From: Allolucifera butyrica
Lineage (GTDB): Bacteria > Bacillota > Negativicutes > Sporomusales > UPPP01
Assembly: GCF_900476375.1 (NCBI RefSeq)
Contig: NZ_UPPP01000127.1
Coordinates: 1-64,000, forward strand
Reading direction: 5' to 3'
DNA length: 64,000 nucleotides
This document shows, one piece after another, positions 16,515-25,657 of this stretch. The notes beneath the pieces are model-generated. The model was given only the letters and a program-made list of their open reading frames with translations, was not told where the DNA came from and did no database searches. How positions within the stretch are numbered: the first letter of the stretch is position 1; every line of letters starts with the position of its first letter. The translations under genes and the position numbers were made by a program.

Positions 16515-19160
16515 GTGAAAAAAAGAGTAATCGTAATAGTACTTTTCATATTTATAGCTATTGGCCTAGCGGGAGTGTTTCTCTTCAAACCCTTTTTTAC
16601 GACGCGGACAAACGGCGATTATCACAGCAATATTACCGGCTTGCAGGATGCATATAATGCTGATGCGGACATAATGCAAGCGCAGGAGCGGATGAAAGAG
16701 AATCAAGCAAAAGCAATCGTCATTTTACATGGTGACCGCAGCCGGCGCCAGATTGCCCTAACTTTTGACGGATTAACGGACCGGACTACTATGCAGCAGA
16801 TTTTGGACTTATTAAAAAAATATAATGTTAAGGCAACATTTTTTGTTGACGGTATGCAAGCCGCCGAAGACCCGCAAACCGTTGCCAATATCCGGAGCGC
16901 AGGACAGAATATAGAAAACTATACGCTCTCCGGCAGGGCGAAGATGGAAAATTTGCCGGTGGAAAGATTAATTAAGGATTTTTGTTATTCACAAAAAATC
17001 ATCAAAGTTCTTACCGACCAAGGCCCGAATTTGTTAAAATGCAATAATACAAAATATACGGATTCGTTGCTGCGAGTGGCTAAAGCCTGCGGTTTTAACA
17101 GTGTTGTAAAAACCGATGTTTTTTTTGACGGGAAAAAAATAAATTCTTTGCAAGCAGCCGATGATTTTGTCAGCAAAATCAGACCGGGAAGTATTGTTTC
17201 CATAAAGCTGGAAACCGGTCCGGAGCCGATTCCCAATGAATCGGGAAAAACCGATTTAAGACCGGCCGTAGACAAACAGCCGGGTTTAAAGGAACTGCCA
17301 AAAGCGACAGAATTGGGAAACAAAGAGATTGCCGACGCGATAGAAAGAGTTTGTATTGCGCTGCAAAAGGCGAATTATACCACGGACTATGTAGAAGATT
17401 TTGCAACTTTTAGCCAGGATAAAATCAACTTCCTGCAAAGCCGGACAGAGAAGGTAAAAGCGAATTTTTCACTGCTGGCAAAAACGGCGCTTTTTATCCA
17501 ACAGCAAGTCAGAGCGTTATTTAGTTGCCGGACGGCGTATGCGGCGGAGCTTATGGCTAAGGCCAATGAAATCAGGTTCATTCCAACCACGGAGCCGGCG
17601 CTTGCCTATACTTTTGGCGGATTATCCAATAAAACGGTAGTAAACGATGTATTGGGTAAATTGAACGACCTTGGTATTAAGGCAACATTTTTTGTGACGG
17701 AAACAGAAATGAAAAAGGAACCCGAAACAATAAGGGAAATTATTGAGAACGGGCATGAAATCGGTATTACCATAACACCAAAAGGAAGGGCAAACTTTGA
17801 TGAGACTTTCAAGGCGATATTGCGTTGCCGCAAGGGGTTGCAAGAGCAGTTTGGCGTAACTGCCGACCTGGTAAAACAACCCTGGGGGGCCATATCGGAT
17901 GCTACCAAGGAGGCCGTTTTTGCTGCCGGGTGCAATTTGATTGGCCAATCCATCAATATTGTTCAAAGCAAAGATAAAGATTACACTTCCGCAGATCAGG
18001 TCATAACGGAAATTTTCCGCAATTCGATAATTTCCTTAGCCCGCGGAGATATTTTATACTTTAGAATGGATTTTTATACGAACGACCAACTGGTTGGCAA
18101 TTTAATCGAAGCAATCAAACAGCGGAAGATAGATAACATTGCGTATGCAACCTCCTTTGATAATCCTGCGAACAATCCGGCCAATGATTCACAGTATGTG
18201 ATTAAACCGGTGGGGGCAATTCTTAATAATCCGGAATTTGTTTATCAATATCCGGTAGACCCGGTAAATATCCCGGCCCCTTTACGAATTGAGGAAAGTG
18301 AGCTGCAGATTGATGAACACCATTTTTTGTCTGAAGCTTCAAAACGCTATATCGGGAACGAGGATGTTAGTTACGATGACCGTATGCTTGGATTCTCGAA
18401 ACGGGAAGTCCGCCGCCTCGACCATACCGGATTCGTACACACCAAAGACAAGGTTATTTTCCTAACCTTTGACGACTGGGGTTCGGATGCGGCAATCAAT
18501 AAAATATTATATGTATTGCGCAAGCATAATGTACCGGCAACTTTCTTTATTCTCACGCACAATGTGTTGAATAACCCAAATCTGTTGCGAACAATTGCAG
18601 TTGAGGGGAATAACATTGGCTGTCATTCTGATTTACATAAGCCAATGGTAGTTCGGGACCCGAACACAGGCAAGCAAGCCGGTACGCAAGATAAGAAAGA
18701 ATATGTAAGAGAGCTTGCTGCAGCCTATCAAAAATTGCTGGATGTTACAGGCGATGTAACTATCGGCGGAAAACCCGCGTTGACCAGATTTTTCCGTCCG
18801 CCCCAGATGGCAATCAGTAAGATGGGGTTGGAGGCGCTGCTTACAACGGGTTATCAATATATTGTCGGCGGCAGTGAAACGTATGATTATAAAGCCAAAA
18901 GCGTCTCGCAAATTGTAAAAAGAATGGGAGACATATTATATACTCCAAGCGGCGAATTAAGAAAAGGCGCGATTCTGGTTATGCATATGGGGGATCCGGA
19001 AGTATACACGGCAACCGCTTTGGATATATTGCTGACGGCCAATGAAGCCAAGGCGGATTCGGATCCTTCCAAGTTTAAAGTCGGCAGATTGTCGGATTAC
19101 TTAACGGATGGCTATGCGCAAATAAATGATTACTGGCAAATAAATAAAAGCACTGAATAG
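16515..19160 (+). CDS. protein with three polysaccharide-deacetylase (NodB) domains, only the third intact
   Basis: An 881-residue protein with a GTG start (GAGGTG seven bases before) and an N-terminal membrane anchor or signal (residues ~5-25). Three NodB-fold units follow. Unit 1 (~80-290) has LTFDG instead of TFDD and no HxxxH. Unit 2 (~360-560) has YTFGG and no metal ligands. Unit 3 (~645-870) has a complete set: LTFDDW, HSDLH (metal His pair), FRPP and LVMHMGD. It should therefore deacetylate an N-acetylated polysaccharide through unit 3, with units 1 and 2 perhaps binding polymer. The envelope location and its place between dehydrogenase and synthase fit a PgaB-like tailoring role. Confidence 0.88.
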   Translation: MKKRVIVIVLFIFIAIGLAGVFLFKPFFTTRTNGDYHSNITGLQDAYNADADIMQAQERMKENQAKAIVILHGDRSRRQIALTFDGLTDRTTMQQILDLLKKYNVKATFFVDGMQAAEDPQTVANIRSAGQNIENYTLSGRAKMENLPVERLIKDFCYSQKIIKVLTDQGPNLLKCNNTKYTDSLLRVAKACGFNSVVKTDVFFDGKKINSLQAADDFVSKIRPGSIVSIKLETGPEPIPNESGKTDLRPAVDKQPGLKELPKATELGNKEIADAIERVCIALQKANYTTDYVEDFATFSQDKINFLQSRTEKVKANFSLLAKTALFIQQQVRALFSCRTAYAAELMAKANEIRFIPTTEPALAYTFGGLSNKTVVNDVLGKLNDLGIKATFFVTETEMKKEPETIREIIENGHEIGITITPKGRANFDETFKAILRCRKGLQEQFGVTADLVKQPWGAISDATKEAVFAAGCNLIGQSINIVQSKDKDYTSADQVITEIFRNSIISLARGDILYFRMDFYTNDQLVGNLIEAIKQRKIDNIAYATSFDNPANNPANDSQYVIKPVGAILNNPEFVYQYPVDPVNIPAPLRIEESELQIDEHHFLSEASKRYIGNEDVSYDDRMLGFSKREVRRLDHTGFVHTKDKVIFLTFDDWGSDAAINKILYVLRKHNVPATFFILTHNVLNNPNLLRTIAVEGNNIGCHSDLHKPMVVRDPNTGKQAGTQDKKEYVRELAAAYQKLLDVTGDVTIGGKPALTRFFRPPQMAISKMGLEALLTTGYQYIVGGSETYDYKAKSVSQIVKRMGDILYTPSGELRKGAILVMHMGDPEVYTATALDILLTANEAKADSDPSKFKVGRLSDYLTDGYAQINDYWQINKSTE

Positions 19161-19240
19161 TAATAGCTGTACCAGGCAATAAAGTGGCAATAATGTCATG
19201 AACGTGGTTTTGTTCAGTGTAAAATGGCGGGGAGGTACCG

Positions 19241-21079
19241 GTGAAAAAGTTATTGCAGCAAGAAATAAAAGAAAAAGAGGATATTTTACTTGTTTCTAAA
19301 CCTGACCGCAGGTTGTTGTCCAAAGCGCCCGACAACGAAGGAACGCGTACCAATATAGACCGGCGCCGCGTAACGGGAAATGGGGCGCCTGACAATATCG
19401 CCAATCTTATAGAAACGGAAGCAATGGGCCGACGGTATGTGGTTGATTATGCTGTTTCCATCCAATATACTACTGCCGACAAAAAAGTAAAGTGTCTCGC
19501 TAAAGGGGTTGATATATCATCTACGGGTATGCTGCTGCAAGTTTCTCCGGAAATTGCTCAGGATTTAGGTCAAGCCTCGAAAATCCGGTTGAAATTTACC
19601 ATAATACCCGGCACGATGCCGGAAGGATATGAGATGAAAGTTGATATTGCCGCGAAATATGTCCGCTTTGCTCAAAACGAAGAGGGGAAAACCTTTTGCG
19701 GGGTAGAATTTGCCGAAACCCTGGCGCAGTATGCAACCAAAAAGAAGAATGGGTATATGTTGTCGGCCGCCGCGGTGTTCTTATTCTTTATTACTGCCGG
19801 TATCATTTTAATGCGGGCGGAAAGTGTGCTCTATTTCAAATTTAATAAAATTTTGTATATGTACAGTATTATTGCGGCTACCTTTTTACTTTCCAGATAT
19901 CTGTTTGCCTCTTTTTATCGCCCCGTTCCTATTGATAAAGACTTTACACCGGGGGTTACGATTGTTATTCCCTGTTTCAATGAGGAACAATGGATCCAAA
20001 GAACGATTTTAGGCTGTATTAATCAAGACTACCCAATGGATAAACTGGAGGTAGTTGTCGTTGACGATTATTCTAACGACCGGTCGCTGGAAAAAATAAA
20101 AGAAATTATAGAAGAGCTGAAAAGCAAAGAAACCCGCTATGATCTCGCAACCAGGCTTCATTATATTCAACAGGAAAAAAACGCCGGCAAGCGGGAAGCT
20201 TTGGCGAAAGGCGCTTTAATGGCCCGGCATGAATTAATTGTGTTTGTTGACTCGGACAGTTTTTTAGACCCATTCGCTATCCGTAACGTTGTTCAACCGT
20301 TTAGAGATACAAAAATGGGGGGGGTTTCCGGCAGAACCGACGTTGCCAACACCTACACCAATTCGCTTACGAAAATGCAGGCGGTAAGGTATTATATTGC
20401 CTTTCGTATTATGAAAGCGGCGGAAAGCTATTTTGATGCAGTCACCTGTTTGTCCGGCCCGCTTTCTTGCTACCGGAAAGATCTGGTTATTCAACATATG
20501 GATGCATGGCTAAACCAAACGTTTTTGGGAGAAAAAGCCACGTTTGGCGATGACCGGAGCATGACGAATTTAATATTAAAGGAAAATCGCACCGGGTATC
20601 AGGATACTGCAATCTGCAATACCATTGTGCCAAACAAATATAGTGTATTTTTAAAACAACAGATGCGCTGGAAACGCTCATGGCTCAGGGAGTCTCTGGC
20701 TGCGGCCGGATTTATGTGGCGGAAAGAACCGTTTATGGCATTATCTTTTTATATGGGGGTGCTTGTCCCGCTTTTAGCGCCGGTCATCGTTATTTATAAT
20801 ATGATTTATATTCCCCTTGCGCACAGGGTGTTTCCGCTTACCTTTCTCCTGGGTCTTTTTTTAATGGCATTACTCATGAGTATGGCCCAATTGCTGCTGA
20901 GAAAAAGCTCAACCTGGGTTTTCGGCTTATGGTTCTGTTTATACTATGAAGCCGTGCTTTTATGGCAAATGCCGATTGCCTGGTTCACCTTCTGGAAATC
21001 GACCTGGGGAACCCGCATGACGCCGGCGGATATTGCGGAGCGGTTAAAAAAGAACCGCGGAAAGAGCGAGAGGGCATAA
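19241..21079 (+). CDS. PilZ domain fused to a hyaluronan-synthase-like family 2 glycosyltransferase
   Basis: A 612-residue membrane synthase. The N-terminal PilZ domain (~62-165) has the DxSxxG motif DISSTG at 91-96, but the arginine motif before it is incomplete (only R64-R65, no clear RxxxR). Two membrane helices (~173-190, ~203-223) precede the GT-A catalytic domain (~236-485): VVVVDDYSND, VDSDS (DxD, 336-340), FGDDR (435-439), QQMRW (473-477). The FGDDRSMTNLIL...KQQMRWKRSWLRES pattern is close to hyaluronan synthase/NodC. About four further helices end the protein. It would polymerise UDP-sugars and export the chain, with c-di-GMP sensed by PilZ. GTG start with GGGGAGG. Confidence 0.9.
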   Translation: MKKLLQQEIKEKEDILLVSKPDRRLLSKAPDNEGTRTNIDRRRVTGNGAPDNIANLIETEAMGRRYVVDYAVSIQYTTADKKVKCLAKGVDISSTGMLLQVSPEIAQDLGQASKIRLKFTIIPGTMPEGYEMKVDIAAKYVRFAQNEEGKTFCGVEFAETLAQYATKKKNGYMLSAAAVFLFFITAGIILMRAESVLYFKFNKILYMYSIIAATFLLSRYLFASFYRPVPIDKDFTPGVTIVIPCFNEEQWIQRTILGCINQDYPMDKLEVVVVDDYSNDRSLEKIKEIIEELKSKETRYDLATRLHYIQQEKNAGKREALAKGALMARHELIVFVDSDSFLDPFAIRNVVQPFRDTKMGGVSGRTDVANTYTNSLTKMQAVRYYIAFRIMKAAESYFDAVTCLSGPLSCYRKDLVIQHMDAWLNQTFLGEKATFGDDRSMTNLILKENRTGYQDTAICNTIVPNKYSVFLKQQMRWKRSWLRESLAAAGFMWRKEPFMALSFYMGVLVPLLAPVIVIYNMIYIPLAHRVFPLTFLLGLFLMALLMSMAQLLLRKSSTWVFGLWFCLYYEAVLLWQMPIAWFTFWKSTWGTRMTPADIAERLKKNRGKSERA

Positions 21080-21083
21080 GACG

Positions 21084-22952
21084 ATGACGATAGGAAATGA
21101 AAAATTTACGGCCCGCAAAGACAGAAAAAAGTGGATCCGGGTAGTGATACAAATTGTTATTCTGCTGGCGATCGCTGCGATTTGTATTACCGCGCTTTTT
21201 ACCTTAAAGAGGTATACACCTTATACGCCGCAGAATACACGATTCTCGGGGGATAAAGGATTCATCGCCCTGGCTTATTTCGGGGTAGACAGAACCGGAA
21301 ATCAAACTTTAATTGGTGAGGCCCGGTTGCGGGAACAATTGCAGGCGCTAAAAAATTTGGGGTATGTAACCATTACCCAGCAAGATATTTTAAATTACTA
21401 TCAGTCAGGCAAAGAACTGCCGGAAAAATCATTGTTTTTAATTTTTGAAGACGGCAGAAGGGATTCTGCTATTTTTGCCCAAAAGATTTTGGAGGACTTG
21501 AATTATAAAGCGACAATGCTGACTTATCCGGAAAAGTTTGCGGAAAAAGATATGAAATTTTTAAAGCCGGATGAGCTAAAAGAATTGCAAAAAACGACTT
21601 TTTGGGAAATGGGCACCAACGGTTACCGGCTGGCGTTTATTAATGTATTTGACCGTTATGACAATTACCTGGGAGAATTAAGCCCACTGGAATTCTCCAG
21701 TGTCGCCCCGTATCTGGGACGTAAGTACAACCACTATTTGATGGATTATATCCGGGACAAGTACGGGATTCCCAAAGAAAGCACCGACCAGATGAAGAAA
21801 CGGATCAGTTATGATTATGAAGCTATGCGGGATATTTATACCAAGTCGATTGGGTACGTTCCTCAAATGTATATTTTAATGCACTCCAATACCGGAAGCT
21901 TTGGCAATAATGACAAGGTAAGCGCCGTAAATGAATACTGGATTAAAACCTTGTTTAAAATGAATTTCAACCGGGAAGGCTTTTGTTTCAACCGGCGAAA
22001 CAGCAGTATTTATGATTTAACAAGGATGCAGCCGCAGGCTTATTGGTCTACGAATCACTTGTTAATGCGCATAAAATACGATATTAATCAAAATCTGGAT
22101 TTTGTAAAAGGGGATTTAAACAGACAAAGAGACTGGGAAACGCGTAAAGGAGCATTAGAAATTCAGGATGATACGATGATTTTGACTTCTTTGCCCAAAG
22201 ACCGGGGGTTAGTGCGTCTAAAGAACAGCAATGATTTTAAAGACCTGAAACTTTCTGTAAGACTAAGAGGAAATAAGCTTGGGCTGCAGAAAATATATCT
22301 GCGAGCAGATGAAACCTTGAACCGGTTTTTGTCCGTAGCTATTTTTAACAATATTCTATATGTTGCCGAAAAAGCGGGCGGCGTCGAAAAAGAATTATTT
22401 AAATTAAACTTGGACCGACTTGACGGCAAGGAACCGGTATCTGTTCCCGAAGATAAAAAAGCGGCAGAGGCCCGGGAATTGGAGACTTTCGCCAGATATG
22501 CCAATTCGGCGGAAAAAGCAAAGATTTATGCCAAACGGCTGGAAGCGAAAAAAATGGAACCGGTTTCATCCGTGGTGGGAGGTGCGAAGGAATATGTACC
22601 TGACCTTAGTGTTCACGCGAAAGGCGACCGCATGTTGTCATTGTCTCTTAAGGGAGATAGGATCAGCATTCGGATAGACGGAAAAGATGCCGTAAAAGAT
22701 TTGCAGGTCGCAAATGGGCAGCCGGGTTCTGTTTATCTGGAATCGGCTTGGGGCGGTTATGGCTGGAGTCAAAGAAATTTGGCGGACGACGTATATGACG
22801 GTGTGTTTCAAAAGCTTATTATCACTGAAAATACAGGGGCCGAACAGGAAAAGATATTATTTGACAGCCGGCTGCAAGGTTTGGATGCCGTCAAGTTTAA
22901 AATGAAGCAACTATGGGATGCCTTAATAAACTGGTCTGTTGCAAATTTATAA
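21084..22952 (+). CDS. membrane-anchored degenerate NodB-like protein with a C-terminal lectin-like region
   Basis: A 622-residue protein with one N-terminal membrane helix (~19-42). Residues ~60-350 look like a polysaccharide-deacetylase fold whose catalytic residues are lost: LFLIFEDGRRDSAIFAQKILEDLNYKATML stands where TFDDG...ATFF is expected, and the His pair is missing (EMGTNGYRL). Residues ~370-620 are beta-rich with a DLKLSVRLRG...SVAIFNN...SVYLESAWGGYG pattern, reminiscent of a laminin-G/concanavalin-like sugar-binding fold; this is tentative. It starts five bases after the synthase stop, so it is translationally linked. A polymer-binding or periplasmic assembly role is likely. Confidence 0.7.
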   Translation: MTIGNEKFTARKDRKKWIRVVIQIVILLAIAAICITALFTLKRYTPYTPQNTRFSGDKGFIALAYFGVDRTGNQTLIGEARLREQLQALKNLGYVTITQQDILNYYQSGKELPEKSLFLIFEDGRRDSAIFAQKILEDLNYKATMLTYPEKFAEKDMKFLKPDELKELQKTTFWEMGTNGYRLAFINVFDRYDNYLGELSPLEFSSVAPYLGRKYNHYLMDYIRDKYGIPKESTDQMKKRISYDYEAMRDIYTKSIGYVPQMYILMHSNTGSFGNNDKVSAVNEYWIKTLFKMNFNREGFCFNRRNSSIYDLTRMQPQAYWSTNHLLMRIKYDINQNLDFVKGDLNRQRDWETRKGALEIQDDTMILTSLPKDRGLVRLKNSNDFKDLKLSVRLRGNKLGLQKIYLRADETLNRFLSVAIFNNILYVAEKAGGVEKELFKLNLDRLDGKEPVSVPEDKKAAEARELETFARYANSAEKAKIYAKRLEAKKMEPVSSVVGGAKEYVPDLSVHAKGDRMLSLSLKGDRISIRIDGKDAVKDLQVANGQPGSVYLESAWGGYGWSQRNLADDVYDGVFQKLIITENTGAEQEKILFDSRLQGLDAVKFKMKQLWDALINWSVANL

Positions 22953-22972
22953 TCAGTAAAGGAGTCAGGTGT

Positions 22973-24013
22973 GTGCGCAGCATGTTCTGTAAATTTTCTC
23001 AAGCGGCAATAGTCATTACGTCTCTTTTGGTGATCCTTACGGGTTGTAATTATAATAATGAATTTGCTGGCCACGCAGTTGCCAAAGAACCAGCCAAAGT
23101 ATCGACCTGGCTGGTTTATTGGGATTTGGAGGCAGGCGAAAACGATTTGCGGAAAATAGGAAATGAATTAGATAAACTTTCCTATTTCGGCGCTTATTTT
23201 GATAAAAATGACCATGTTTTTATACCGAAAGAGCTTGGCGACAAAAGAGAAGAACTGAGAAGGAAAAAGGAAAGATATGAAACCTACCTTACTTTCGTCA
23301 ATGATAAAGAGAATCCTGACGGAACGTCTGTACTGAAAGATACCGATGTTCTTCGCCGGTTGTTTTCCAATGATGCATCGATGGAGAAACATATTGATGA
23401 AATCCTAAAACTGACTTTGCAGGGTGGCTATGATGGCATAGAAATTGATTATGAAAGAATATGGCAAAATAAAAAAATTGGCCAGTCCTTCGTGCGATTT
23501 ATTGAAAAACTTTATGGAAAAGCGTTGCAACATCATTTAAAATTACGAGTTGTATTGGAACCAAGTACGCCATTTTCCGCTGCCGGGCTTCCCCGGGGAC
23601 CGGAGTATGTGGTTATGTTCTATAACCTTTATGGATTGCATAGTGGTCCCGGCCCCAAGGCCAATAAAGAATTTATCTTAAAAACATTAACTCAAATGGA
23701 AGCTTTACCGGGTGAAAAATCAGCGGCCTTTGCCACCGGCGGTTGCGAGTGGAGCAGCAATGGGGAAAAAAGGTTGTTGACGGAGGTGGAGGCCAAAAAA
23801 CTGGCAACGACCTATGGCGCCAAAGCCAGCAGGGATGAAGCCAGTCAATGCCTGGTCTTTCATTATAAAGATGCTTTAGGTATTTCCCACCAAGTATGGT
23901 ATGCTGATGCGAAAACATTGAAGTTTTGGATGTCCATCGCTGCCGGGCGGGGAGTAAATAACATCAGCCTGTGGTGTCTTGGTGGAAATGTGGATATCAA
24001 TAAAGTAAAATAA
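22973..24013 (+). CDS. GH18-like glycoside hydrolase lipoprotein
   Basis: 346 residues. The start is the GTG at 22973 (AAAGGAG eight bases before); the open frame extends upstream into the previous gene. The lipoprotein signal has the lipobox LTGC, with C25 as lipidated residue. The TIM-barrel motif DGIEIDYE at 154-161 matches the chitinase GH18 DxxDxDxE signature with the catalytic Glu at 161. GH18 enzymes hydrolyse beta-1,4-N-acetylhexosamine chains. In this operon it may trim or release polymer in the periplasm, as GH modules do in other synthase-dependent systems. Substrate is inferred from the neighbouring HexNAc genes. Confidence 0.82.
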   Translation: MRSMFCKFSQAAIVITSLLVILTGCNYNNEFAGHAVAKEPAKVSTWLVYWDLEAGENDLRKIGNELDKLSYFGAYFDKNDHVFIPKELGDKREELRRKKERYETYLTFVNDKENPDGTSVLKDTDVLRRLFSNDASMEKHIDEILKLTLQGGYDGIEIDYERIWQNKKIGQSFVRFIEKLYGKALQHHLKLRVVLEPSTPFSAAGLPRGPEYVVMFYNLYGLHSGPGPKANKEFILKTLTQMEALPGEKSAAFATGGCEWSSNGEKRLLTEVEAKKLATTYGAKASRDEASQCLVFHYKDALGISHQVWYADAKTLKFWMSIAAGRGVNNISLWCLGGNVDINKVK

Positions 24014-24145
24014 GCTATACCGACAACTATGAATGAGGGAATCGCTACCGTGTCTCGCGCTGTGTCTTTGCTTTGATTTGGTTTTCCGCGGCTTCGGCTA
24101 ATCGCTTCCTGCAACTGCACAAACTTCCGGAAAGGATCTGAAGGC

Positions 24146-25468
24146 ATGAAGAAGCTTTTTGCCGGTTTTGAGACACGCAAACCCCAGAATTTGGAAATAT
24201 TGAAAATAGTACAGAGTATGCTTGATACCATGCCTAATCCAATATTTTATAAGGATAGCAGCGGTAGTTACCAGTTTTGCAACAAAGCATTTGCTGAATT
24301 TCTCGGCATAGATAAAAAGGAAATCATTGGTAAAACGGTATATAATATTTCGCCGCAAAAATTTGCCGAGAAGTATCATGAGATGGATACTGCGTTATTT
24401 ACCGACCCCAAAGTCCAGGTGTATGAATATCAGGTGAAAAATAAATCCGGTGAAATACGGGATGTTATATTCAATAAAGCGCCTTATTTCGACCTGAATG
24501 GCCAAGTAGCGGGATTAGTCGGGGTTATCGTTGATATTACGGACCGTAAAAAACTGGAAAGCGCCCGGCAGGCAAGCGAGGCAAAGTATCGAGCCCTCTT
24601 CAATCATTTAAATAACGGATTTATTTACTTCCGGGGATTGGAAGATGAAGCCGGCGCCATCATCGATTACCAGGTAATGGACGTAAACAGCAGCTTAGAA
24701 AAACTCACCGGTCTGAACCATGATGAACTTGTCGGCGTAAAAATCAGCGAGTCAATTTTTAAGCCGGAAAACACGGAACTGAATTGGATTCAGTTCATGA
24801 ACCGCATTTGCAGCAGCAGAACGCGCGAAACATTTGAATATTATTCAGCCCTTTTCCACAAATGGTTTGAAATATCAGCCTACAGCCCGCAGACAAATTG
24901 TTGCGCCCTGGTGTTTGCGGATATCACGGAGCAAAAGTCCAATATCGAGAAAGCCCGATATTACGCATACCACGATTCCCTAACAAGTCTTCCTAATCGC
25001 CGCCTGTTTGAAGACCGTTTATCATTAGCTATTGACCAAGCCAAACATAACAGGGAAAAAATTGCCGTTATATATTTAGATCTGGATAATTTCAAAAATG
25101 TAAATGATACATTTGGCCATGAAGGCGGCGATATTTTGCTGAAAGAAGTTGCCGACCGCCTACTGTCATGCGTTAGAGAGGGTGATACCGTCTCCCGGCT
25201 GGGTGGAGATGAATTTGTCTTGATTTTACCCAACCTTAAGACCAATGATGATGCCATTAAGGTAGCTTCCCGTATTTTAGAAGAAAGCCGGAGGCCGTTT
25301 TGTATCAATTCCCATACTGTAAAAATTTCTGCGAGTATAGGGATCAGCCTGTTCCCGGAAGATGGAGACGACATCACCAGCTTAATGCGAAACTCTGACG
25401 CAGCGATGTATTTGGGTAAAAAGCAAGGGCGCAACCGTATTTGCTACTTGAATGAATGTATTAAATGA
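24146..25468 (+). CDS. PAS-PAS-GGDEF diguanylate cyclase
   Basis: A 440-residue soluble protein with two PAS domains (~25-135, MLDTMPNPIFYKDSSGSYQFCN; ~145-270) and a GGDEF domain (~275-440) that starts HDSLTSLPNRRLFEDRL. The active-site GGDEF is at 353-357, and the product-inhibition site RxxD (REGD, 344-347) lies exactly five residues before it. It should make c-di-GMP from two GTP and be feedback-inhibited. No EAL domain. The 132-base gap upstream has no terminator I can see, so it is probably part of the operon that is itself read by a c-di-GMP riboswitch, a potential positive loop. Confidence 0.92.
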   Translation: MKKLFAGFETRKPQNLEILKIVQSMLDTMPNPIFYKDSSGSYQFCNKAFAEFLGIDKKEIIGKTVYNISPQKFAEKYHEMDTALFTDPKVQVYEYQVKNKSGEIRDVIFNKAPYFDLNGQVAGLVGVIVDITDRKKLESARQASEAKYRALFNHLNNGFIYFRGLEDEAGAIIDYQVMDVNSSLEKLTGLNHDELVGVKISESIFKPENTELNWIQFMNRICSSRTRETFEYYSALFHKWFEISAYSPQTNCCALVFADITEQKSNIEKARYYAYHDSLTSLPNRRLFEDRLSLAIDQAKHNREKIAVIYLDLDNFKNVNDTFGHEGGDILLKEVADRLLSCVREGDTVSRLGGDEFVLILPNLKTNDDAIKVASRILEESRRPFCINSHTVKISASIGISLFPEDGDDITSLMRNSDAAMYLGKKQGRNRICYLNECIK

Positions 25469-25657
25469 CGGCAGGCAGAACGGTGGCAGCCGTTCCTTTG
25501 CGTCCTGACTGTTTGGCAGTGGCGGATATTGGAACGGGATGTTTGGCAGGCATTTTGGGGGTATGTACAGAATATATGTTGTGAAAGTTTGATAATCAAC
25601 AGCAGATTTAATTTTGTCAATATATGGTTCAAGACCTTAGAGGGAGAACTACAGACC

